Source: Branchiostoma floridae
Taxonomy: Eukaryota > Chordata > Leptocardii > Amphioxiformes > Branchiostomatidae
Assembly (NCBI RefSeq): GCF_000003815.2
Contig: NC_049992.1
Location: 15,237,525-15,301,524 of the forward strand
Length of the DNA: 64,000 nt
Direction of reading: 5' to 3'
Of this stretch, positions 1 to 12,000 are shown piece by piece. The notes beneath the pieces were generated by a model. The model was not told the origin of the DNA and did not search any database. It worked only from the letters and a program-made list of their open reading frames with translations. The first letter of the stretch is position 1. Each line of letters begins with the position of its first letter. Position numbers and translations under genes: made by a program.

Positions 1-71
1 TCATTGTCCTGTAGTTCCACCAAGAACTGGTAGGTGGTGCTCATGGATGACCATTGTGCTTTTCTTGTCAG

Positions 72-3000
72 ATGTTTACTCCTACGATGAGGATGACATG
101 GTGGAAGACCCTCACCTGGCCAGACACCTGGCACACTTTGGTATCAACATGATGAGCATGGAGAAGGTAGGTGGGCTTAGGGGTTCATGTCTGGCCTTAT
201 TTGTAATGCTTAAAGTTGTGATAGAAATGTAATACTTGTGGGAAGAATATAATCTCTCCTCCTCCGTTCATCACATTAGGTCTTGTGACCAAGATTCTTG
301 TTTCTTCTGGCATTCCGTATAGTTGTTGATAAAGTAATGCACAGGCAGAATCCTGTCATACAGTACTGTAAATGCAGAAATGTTTGCGGTGGATTAATGT
401 TCGTGGTTTTCGCGGTGACCACTTTACTGCAAACTTAAAACCACCGCGAACATTTTTCTATTATGGTATTAGATTGCAGTCTATGGTGTTACCGCGAACT
501 TAAATCCACCGCGAAAAGTCCCTTTTCCCGCTACCACGAAATTAAATCCTCGCGAACTTAAATGCATTTACAGTACAATACATAAAGTATTCTTTTGATT
601 GTAGCAGGGTTCTAGCCAGCATCTGTCCTTCCGTTCTTTGACAGAATTTTGCTGCTGGGGGCGACAAAAAAATTTGCCCTGCTGTCCTTTGTGACGGACA
701 AAAATCTGCATATAAAGATATTACTGTAATTCACTTTGTGTTCACGGTACTAAACTTTAACGGGCTGAGAAAATTTAACTTGTTCTCGGAACTAAATGTT
801 CACTGTTGTGGCAAGTGCACATGAAAAAAGTCTGTGAATTATTTGTTATCAGTAATGATAAGTTCACGTTACAGTCATCACCGTGAAAACCGTGAACATA
901 ACAGTACATTGAAAAAGTCAGGAATGATTGAACTAAGCTTAATCTACTAGCAAAATTTGCCCCTCAAAATAAAGGAATATAGCAATTTAGAGGGTCTAGT
1001 TTTAAAAAATTTTCCCAGCGAGCATACCACCGGACCCCTCTAGGACCATTACGCCTTTGACAGGATTTTCATTCAAAATCCAGAGGATGGACAAAAATTT
1101 CAGGCTGGCTAGAACACTGGACTGTAAATAGTTTGGAGTTTGTGACACAGTATTGTTCATGCATCTGTGTGTATGGTATTCTTTCCATCTTAACATTTGT
1201 CTATTATTTCTATAAACAACCACAACCCAGACCGACAAGACAATGACGGAGCTTGAAATCGACATTAACCAGAGGGTGGGGGAATGGGCGACCATCCAGG
1301 AGTCGGACAAACAGTTGAAGCCCATGTACGGTCCAGGGTACACCGGGATGAAGAACATGGGAAACAGCTGTTATCTCAACTCCGTCATGCAGGTCATCTT
1401 CACACTACCAGACTTCCGGAAAAGGTTAGCAAATGGTCCATTCGTGTTGTTGTGTTTCTTTTAGTTTTATTTTAGGCCACCCCAATTTAATTGGCTGCTT
1501 CTTGGTTGCCTGTCCATTTTTTGCGTTTCGTCGCCCAATGTATTGGGTTTTACCTTCAGTGGTTGCTTCGGTGCATGGATGCATGCTTGGTGCTTGGTTT
1601 GGTTCAACACGACCGCATGCAACTGCTACAACTGTATGTTCGGAAATACCATTGCATTGTGGTTTCGGACTTCAATATCCTGGAAAATGGCCATATAACA
1701 TCTATTCCACAAGATTGCACAAGAACAAAAAATGATTTTATCAAGAAAGCGACCGAAAATCGACATAAATAAGACTATGTAGTGAGGTTAAAGAATAATG
1801 TACACTCAGATACAATAGACGTGACAACTTAGCTCAATCGGTAAAGTCATACGCCTTCGGATCCGAAAGGTCCTGGTTCGACACCGAGAGTGGATTTTTT
1901 TCTTTTATAGATATTCTATTTATTTATTGATATTATATTTTTATATATCATTTTTTTAAATTTTAGTATTCATTTCATGTATGCAAGGCCTTTGTCTTAT
2001 GAACAGGACTTCATAGATTCCAAATCCGGCATTCGAATTTTGTATTTTGTTCATGGTAATGGAAAATACCGTACAGCGGCTCCTATGCGCGGTAAGATGA
2101 TTCTCGCAAAACACTCGCCACTTAACTACTATTCATGATGTAAACAGAGGCTCTTGATGTTGTTTGCACGAAACTCCATCAAAAACAGCGATCCTTTCTT
2201 ACAGTAGCAAATGCTCCATTGTTCAGTATCGACTTCATTCAGAAGTTTTCAGACAACACGGATGTGGAAAGTCACACCGCTCGACACAAAAGTATGGAAA
2301 TTTTCATGAATATTAGCAAAATTATCCAGGAAAACAAGGAAGAAATGTTGTAAATGCGGAAACCAGTATAATAGAGATGAGGTAGCTGTTAATTGGTTTG
2401 GATATTTGTTTGACATTTGGTAGTCAATTTAGATAGAATCTTGTCACAGTGCTGATGGTGCTTTTTCAAGTGTACATAAGTACCTGAGTATATTGATAGA
2501 TTTTATAATGAACTTATTGTACATCTAAAATAAAGTTGTAAGCCAAGACCAGCTATTAAACAGTACTCCTTTCCAAAATAACAATTTTTCTTATAGACGC
2601 AACAGCCCTTGAGTGAACAGATTTTACTTCAAGAAAAAGACAGTTCACACTCATAAACGTAGACGAAACGCCAGCTTTTTTTAAAAGCACTTGTTTCCTT
2701 TAAAAAAAAAGTCATGATGATTACAGAGTTTGCTATCACACACTTGTGAATATTACCATTCAGAGCCACATACACATAATTTCAGTCAAAAAACAATACC
2801 TTTTATTCAGAACATTAATAACAAATCAAGGGATACATTGCACACGCTGTGGGTGGTTGTAGCAAGTTTTCTTAATGGGTGATTGAACTGTTACTTACCA
2901 CTCTTTTTTTCTGTACTAATTTTTTTTCAGATATTTTGAAGACTATGATTTAATCTTAAACAGAGCACCCGAAGAGGCCCCCAGTGACTTTACTACCCAA

Positions 3001-6000
3001 ATGTGAGTAATGGTATACAATATTATTATATACTACATACATATCATACGTACATGTATTATTGTTCAACGTTGAACTGTGAGCTTTTCGGTATTGCAGG
3101 AAGATAGCATAGTGTAAGTGGCAGACGTTGCTGAATGAATGAATGAATGGTTTTTATTTCGTATCAAGCGACAAACAATAACATACAATGGCAGCCTTCA
3201 TTTCTTCGGCTGAATTTCAGTATGCTTTACACATGTTACAATTAAAATGAAAAGCAATAGAGGTGCACAATTCCAAACATTATAAAACATAACAATAATC
3301 ACTTTTAAAATAACTGTGTACATCCAAAGCTTATTTATACCTCTAGCACTATGAACTGTTGTAGCATTTGATTAAAAGTGATGGTCCAGAGTTTTAGAGA
3401 AGTTACATTTTTAAGGGTGTAACAAAATATTATTTATTTTACAGGGCAAAAGTTGGGTATGGTTTGCTATCTGGCACCTTCTCCAACCCACCTGAAGAGG
3501 AGATGGCTGCAGCTGCAGCTGCACCACCTGCGAAAAAAGTCCAGGTGCTGTTATGGCTTTCTTTCTCCTCCAACTGTGTTGATTGTCTCTCTGAGTGTAT
3601 CAATTATAATTACTTTTTAAAAGTCTTTAAAGAATGGTTGGGAATCTAAACAATGATTTACCCAATTGTTTTCAAGGTTAATGAATTGAAACTGTGTATT
3701 TAAAAAAGTTTCAATTTGAAATGCAAATAAGATGTAATCCATGAATAGAATAAAGAGACTTTTTTTTATACAACTACAGCTTGTTTTTAATCAGTGTTTG
3801 GTTGACTGTGTGTCACCTTTCTCAGGGCAATTCTGACTGTTTCACATTGTGCCCAGGGCTCTTGCCAGCGTCCGTTTTTCCATCAATTGACAGAAATCTG
3901 CTGCGCGTGACGGAAAAATTCTATAACCTGGTCACCAATCCGTCAACCTTGAAGGACAAAAATCCTTGGTGGAAGCTACAGGCGGCTTGGGGACGCCGTC
4001 CACGGACGTAAAAGCCACACACTGTTTGTTTTGCCATTGTTAAAATTGTTGACAGTGTGTGTCGGTGTTCTTTCGCATACAATAATCTCATTAAAAAACG
4101 TTTTTCAATGTCACAGTTCAGTCTTTCTCACTCATGGAACTCCTTATCAAGCATTCTACAAACTTTGATGAATAAATTTTGACGATTTTCGTGACAATGG
4201 GAAATGGCTGACGGAAAAAAAATTCGAGCTGGCTAGAGCCCTGCATTGTGCCGCAGCAATATTGTAAGCAGTGACACCTATTGCTGTGGTACAATGTAAA
4301 CCAGTCAGAATTGCCCTGAGGGTCACCGAAACACTGGTAGAAAAAAAACTGTGGCTGTTTAAAATGTGTCTCTTCATTTCAGGTGTTGTAATAATACAAA
4401 GTATTAATTCAGACACTGCTAAACAGAGATTGATATTTAAACAGACTTCTTGTAGCAGTGTTGGACATGGACATTTTAAATGAATATCTATGTAACACAG
4501 GGCTCGAAATACTGGGTGCAGGTGCACCCAAAATTGGAACTGTGCACCCAATTATTTTCTGTGGGTGCACAGAGTGCACCCAAATATTTTCTTACGTCTA
4601 TGTATGTAAAGATATCAAAGTATACTAGTAGACATCATATTCTTGATGTCTAAGTGTTAGAAAGATTATAAAAATGTCATAGTACTTGTTTAAGAATTTG
4701 ATAGCTTGTAACTAAGTTTTATTATTACGTTATTACTTAAATTTAAGTGGTGCACCCAAAATTTTAAGCTGGGTGCACCAGTGCACCTAATCCCAAAAAT
4801 GAATTTCGAGCCCTGTCACACTTAAACTGGTCTGCTGTTTCACTTCAGAATGGCATCACTCCCAGGATGTTTAAGACATTGATAGGGAAGGGCCACCCCG
4901 AGTTCTCTACAAACAGACAACAAGACGCACAGGAGTTCTTCCTTCATCTCATCAATATCATTGACGTAAGCCAGTTATACATTCTGCATTGTCACATATG
5001 TAGCGAAGACTGGGGATGTATTTGTAGATTTATTCAACCAGCTTTGTATTTCATAACTCCTTGACTGGTACATCATTTCATAACTCATTGACTGGTACAT
5101 CATCATACATTATGCATTTTGCCCAATAGAGACATTCAAGAGGCACATTCAACCCAACGGTATCTTTAAAGTACATGGTAAGTTCCCCTTCATATATTTT
5201 TTATACATAGGCCTTTTTCTCTGACTTCACAAAGATTTGCCTTAAATCTCTGTACTTTGGGTAATCGAGTCTCATTTGTAGTCAGACCTCATTAGATATG
5301 AGCTCATTGTTGAGAAAACACATTCTATTGGTTGTTGAACTTTCAATGCTTTCATAACCAGGGCTCGAAATACCACTTGCATATGCAGGTTAGTGTAGGT
5401 AAAATTGGAGTTGTGCAGGTATTTCTTCTGTCTACCTGCACCAAACCTGCACTGCTCCATGTCAATATGATGTAGCTGTATGTGGATTGTTATAAGCTGC
5501 ATTGAATGTTACCACCTAGAAAGTAGGAAAGAAAAAATGGTTCCTGAGTATTTCTAATCTAGTGTGATCCATACTTCCTGATTTCAGAGTGGTGCAGGTA
5601 AAATTTGTCTGGTGCAGGTAATTTTCAATGTTACCTACACCAGTACAGGTATGCAGAAAAAAGTATTTTGAGCCCTGATAACTTACTGTTAACTGCATGT
5701 ACCCTTCCACAATCTCTGTGAGAAGGTGAGGATGTGTCACTCACAGCCACTTTAACACTGAACGTAATCTTGTTTAAGGCAGAAGAACGTATCCAGTGTG
5801 TCCAGTCAGGCAAGGTTAGGTACAAGCAGCGCTCAGACTACCTTCTGTCCCTACCTGTTCCTGTTGAGCTGGCAGATAACAGGGGTAAGTTGTAAAGTTA
5901 AAAAAAAGTTAAAGTCCTTCCCGTTCCTGATGGCGCATAGGGCGGCGCCCATCTCCGTTTCAATAGCCCTTGGGCCACACAATGCAATCTTTACAGCAGG

Positions 6001-9000
6001 GGGCTAGTCCACTGGTAGTGGTGTGTGTTCAACTTCCATAGTCTTTCCCAAATGCTGAGTGCTAAGCAGAGAAAGCAGCATGTACCATTTTTTAAGTCTT
6101 TGGTATGACTCGGCTGGGGATTGAACTCACGACCTACAGAATGCAAGGCAAACACTCTACCCACTAGGCCATTGCACCAGTTAAGTTGTAAGCAATGTAT
6201 TTAACACAGGGTTCTATCGGTACCCAGCATCCGTCCTTTGATGAATTTTGCTTCAGGGAACGGACAAAAATTTTTCCCATTCTGTCCTCTGTGATGGACA
6301 AAAGTCCGCATGTAAAGATTCTAATTGAACCAAGCCGAGTCTACCAGCAAAATTTGCCCCTCAAAATAAAGGAAATAGCATTTCAGAGGGTCTAGATCTC
6401 AAAATTTTCCCAGGAGCATACCCCCAGACCTCTACTCTATCAGGCTGTTACATTTTGTAGAATTATGGTAAAATGATAATTTAAACTGCATGAATATTGT
6501 AGAGCACATAAATATAATGTTTAATTCATAATCTATTTCTGAAAAGAAAGAAATATAACATCTCTGCCTGTTGTAATGTATGATTATGACTATCTTTTTC
6601 AGAGGAGCTAGTTGTGTACGAAACAAGGAAGCGAGAAAAGGAAAGCAAAGGGGAGAAAATGTAAGGAGCAATGCCTACATTTTCATGTCCTTTGTGTTAC
6701 ATATCTGCATTTTCCTTATCCTTGTCACATTTCTGTAGGTCTCTGGTGTAGTTCTTACTGGATATCTACATTGTGTATGTAGATGGTTTGGCAAATTGGT
6801 TATTTGTCTACACTAAATGACAACATTACAACTTGTTTGTGTCTTTGTACCCAGGGACCCTAAGGAGTTGGTGAGAGCTAAGCTGTCCCTGCAGACATGT
6901 TTGGATAGCTGGGCAGAGCCTGAGTCTATCCAGGACTTCTACAGCAGTGCTCTACAGGCCAGATCTGTGGCCAACAAGTAAGGACTGGTCCAGACTACTT
7001 CTGTTACAGTAATTCACTTTGTCTTCTCGATACCAAACATTCGCCGTCTGAGAAAATTTAACTTGTTCTCAGAAAAAAAAGTTGGCGATTTCTTTGTTGT
7101 CAGTAATGATAAGTTTACGTTACAGACGTCACCGTGAAAACTGTGAACATTAAAGTACCTGGAAAAAAAACAGGCATTACAGTAACTACTAACCCTCTAA
7201 CACATAAAACTGTTGGCTGTTTCCATGCAAGTTCTTACACTTGTTTCTCTGTCATGTATTTCAAATGGTACTTGTAATGGCTATCATACTGCAGATACAG
7301 ATTTTTTGCATTTAGGTTAATTGTTGAATTATAGTTATACACATATTATGTCCTTGTGGGTTTCATGTGCCTTTATTATCTAAACATGCATAATAAATTA
7401 CAAAGTTCCCTTCCGTGGAAAGATTTGATTATGATTATGCTTATCAACCATGCTGTGTCCTACAAATGTGTCTAATTTTTTCCTTGTGGTATGTATTTTT
7501 AGGTCAACAAGATTTGCCACCTTCCCCAACTATTTAATGGTGCATCTGAAGAAGTTCACAATAGGTGAAGATTGGGTGCCCAAGAAGTTAGGTAAGTGAA
7601 CTTTCATAGCCATTGCAATAAGACAAAAAACTCTTTCAAACTTGTCCGGTTTACATTACATGATACACTGTGTATGACATCACAATTGGCCAGTTCATCT
7701 TACCAACAACCTCAGATTTTAGCTTCAATATCATCAACCACATGTTAGAAGAAACATTTATACTTGCAAAATGTTAAGATGATATTTTGTCTGGCCATCA
7801 CTTGCTTTCTCATCGCTTGAATAAAATGGAACCTGGACTACTTTGTAAGAGGTATTAAGGAGGCTATTTACATCAGGGTACTCCAGCCATCACTGAACAG
7901 AGACTGTGGGCGTTATAAATTTCCTAGCACGTTTGACCAATAGCTGACGTCACGTATCCGCAAGATCACGTGTTAGTAAGATCACATGTTTGTAACTCTC
8001 GCCAGTTTACACTCTGAAGTGATTGGTCATAAGTATTTATTGATCCTGAAGAAGGCGACAGTGATGTGCGAGATCCCTTTTGAAAACTGAGATGTGCGAG
8101 ATCCCTTTTGAAACTATTCTCTGATTGGCTGACAGCTGGTTTGTGGCGACGCCCACAGGAACTGATGGTGACGGTTGAGATAGCAGATTACAGACAAGAG
8201 GCGGTTTGCTGGTGCCGTTGGATGTCTCTGCATAGGGGAATACATAGACCTTAGTGATACAAATTGTCAGTTGGTGACATGGTGTGTATCTTCACTGATA
8301 ACTTATCAGATGTGTCCATGAGCATCCCTGATGAGCTGGACCTGGAACACTTGAGAGGGAAGGGGATACAGCAGGGGGAGGAAGAGCTTCCAGAGGGGGA
8401 AGAGCCACCAATGGGAGAGCCTGCTGGTATGTGACTCATAGTCATACAAACCTGTTCTTTTACATAAACACAGGTCACACATTCACTTTTACAAGCCATG
8501 TACATGTATGTACATCTTTGGGAATAACACATCACCCAAGGCTAATTCACCTTATAGTATGTTGCTCAATAGTTTTATCATATTTCTCATTTTGCTAATG
8601 TTGCCGAAGTGTCGCATGCTTGCCTTTAAACCTACATTTAAATTTGTGACATTTATATTCGACCCATTGAATTGTTTTCAATCATTTTTATGTTTGTACT
8701 AGTAACTACAAAGCTCATATAAACCTGCATTTACATTTCTGACATTTATATTACACCCATTGAAGGTAGTGTGCTTGAATACATTTTGTTGCTTTTTCTT
8801 TGTTTTCAATTTTTTTTATTTGTGTAACTACACAGCTCATACGAAAACATAAAGTAGCACCATTCCTTTGGTTGCACTGCTGTACTTGATGTTGCCATGC
8901 TGCATGCTTATTTACATATGTACAGGAGCTGGTGCTGGGGCCACTGCTGCTACTGCTACTGGACAAAGTAAGGTTAAAGGGGAAGCCAACATTTCAAGGG

Positions 9001-12000
9001 ATAAATGCCCTTTTTTTTTCTAGCATTATGCAATTGACACCAGGGTTGGACAAGTTTTCTAAAATTCACTTGTCCTATTGGGCAAGTACATAGAAAACTC
9101 TACTTGCCTGAATCAACTTTTCACTTGCCCAAAATTTTTCTATGTATTTTCACTCCCATCGATGGAATTCTTGTTATTGGCTCTATTTTTCTGTGCTGAC
9201 CAATGCTTAATCCCATGACAAAGTATAGTAGCAAGTATATCAAAATCTCACTCAATGGAAAAAATCTAACATGCCTGATTGGGCAAGTAGGTTACTAGCA
9301 CATGCACTTGCCCGATCAGTATTTTCACTTGCCAGGACAATAGGGCTAGTGGACTTGTCCAACCCTGGACATACATTTGTAGCAGCAAACTAAATTGGTT
9401 TATACATTGCATAACTTGCATTTCCAGTCATAGTTTTTACAAAGTATTTAAATTAGAGCCCTGCTGCTATTTTAGATATCAGTAATGCTGTACTTTCTTC
9501 AACAAAGTATACACTCCTTCTCTACCAATTTTTAACAGACCTTGAACTGGATAAATTCAAAATTGTGATGTCTTCTTCAGGTTATTTTGCACAAAATACC
9601 CTAAGGTTACACTGTCATTGTCTCTTGTGAATTGCCTGCTGCAACTTCACTGAGAATGAACTGGTAGAATAAATCAGCTGCTCCATCTAACTGAGAAAAC
9701 CAGTTGAACAATCAAAGTGCATACTTTATTCAAGAAAATATGGTTTATGATGCTCATACAGAATGATAAAGGAAGAATGAGATTATACATGTACAAGTAG
9801 ATTGTTCAGCTACACATTATGATGTATGTTGCCCTGTTTGTTCAGAAGCTGAACCAGAGATTGATGAAGAAACAGTGATCCAGCTGTCGGAGATGGGGTT
9901 CCCTACAGAGGCCTGCAGGAAGGCTGTGTACTACACCTCCAACTGTGGGGCTGAGGCAGCCATGGACTGGATCATGCAGCATATGGATGATCCTGGTCTG
10001 TTCTGTCCTACTGTTGTATTCTCTATTGTGTCTAGTTATCAGGCTTTTAGCCAGGCAGGCGTACGGGTGTACATTGTACATCCTGTTAATGTACACCCTG
10101 TTAGAAAAATAGCACAAATTGTACACCCTTACACTGGGGAGCAGATCCTCTGACAAGCATGAAATTCTGATTGACCGGGATGCTACAGGTCACTTGTGGC
10201 CTGTCTGACAGTAAATTTGCTTCATTCCCCCAAAACTGCAACTCAAAATGTGAGAAATGGTGTTTCAGAGAGTTATGGATTTCAAAATTTTCTAAGTGAG
10301 GATGTCCCCAGCGCTCGCCTGCAGCGCTCGCCGAGCAGCAAGAAATTTGGACACCCTATAATAAAATTCTAGCTAAAAGCCTGCTAGTTATTACCTCCAT
10401 GAAATTTCATATACTGTAGTATCTGCAAAAATTGCAAAACCGCTTAATGATTAATGATGGGAATTTTATACTTTATACGCTAGTCAATGATGAACATCAC
10501 CAAGCATAAATCATGTTAATGTGTAAGTCATTTGCATAAAATTTACAAAAGCTTTAAATATTACATGGAGGTATGAGGTCACCGAACTCTATTTGTGCAT
10601 GTGATTTTGTTACATTTTGCACATTCTATTTGACTTTGAGTGTACTCTTTAATGTTGATTTAATGAATAAAGATTGAAAGGTCTGTTTGGACATATACAT
10701 GTACTTCTTATTTTTCAAACATTGCTAACTGCCAGTTGATTCTACAATAAAACTGAATTAATTAGCAACGCAAAACTACAATGTATATTATGGAAGCTAT
10801 ACACATGTACAGAGTGATACTTCAGGTTGTAGTGTGCAAATGGCCTGACCTTGTTGCCTTTGAATATTATGTGGCTCCCAAATATATACTCTTAGTGCAT
10901 TACATGAAGATTCAATAATGAAATTTATCTCTTCTGGCATTTGACATTGTAAAAATTATATACTCTATGTTGAAAGCTTGTTGGCAAGAGCTAAATTTGC
11001 GGCTACTGCTTCACTGCAAATTTAAAACTACCATGAACATTTTCCAAGGGAGTAAGAAACTACAGTGCATGGTGCTACTGCGAAATTAAAACCACAACGA
11101 AAAGTCCATTTTCCCGCTACCACGAAATTAACACTCCGCGAGCTTAAATGCATTTACAGTAGTTTATTAAATCCTTGCAGCATATTGAAGATGACTGAAA
11201 TGGGTAATCTTTCTGCCCTGGTACAGACTTTGCTCAACCACTACAAATCCAGAGAGCGCCTGCAGGTCAGCGGCCGGAGCCAGAGGGCGCAGCTGCAGGG
11301 GGGCCCAGGGCTCCCGAGTCGTCTTCAGGCCTGAGTGAAGAGGCCTTGACCATTCTGGAGGCCATGGGCTTCACAAGGGGACAGGCCATCCGGGGGCTGA
11401 AGGCTACAGTAAGCCATCATCTTCTCATCTTAGCATGAAAGCTCATCTGTGTTGGTATAATCTATATTGAAGTTTTTGAATATCAGTCAACACAACTAAT
11501 TGCACAACTCAAATATTTGGTCTCACATCTATAGTGACCTAAGGAGATGTGACACAAATAAAGAGAGTAGATACCTGACAAGTGGTATCGGCTCAAGTCT
11601 CGTGTCCCTAGGTCAAGTGCTCAGAGTAATTGAATCACCACTTTGCACATCACCATGTTGCTTGGAGAATTGATATACGTTAACTGTAGTTTACTATATC
11701 TTACTGTCAACTGATAGGAAAGAAGTGTGTCATTTTTTTTCTCTTTCAAAAATGTCTGGCTTAGCTTATTAAGTCAGTTAGCTGAACTCATTTCAGACTA
11801 TGTTTCTGACTTAGGGAGAAGAGATGCTGCTACAGTGAGCATAGTTAAGTGCCTAGAGATGGTCAGTCGCCTTGCAATGAGCAAACTTGTTTTAAAAAAA
11901 CAAGCATCCAAACCAGCAGCTGTGGCTTTTGTAAGATTCCACGTGTTGAACCTTCTGTATGACTTTGGTGCGGGTTTTTCCCCCAGGGGGCTTTGAAAAA

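Noticed and set aside
1823-1893. Functional tRNA gene
   Set aside because: A and B boxes are present but the acceptor stem does not pair and the anticodon arm is unclear; kept only as a tRNA-like repeat.
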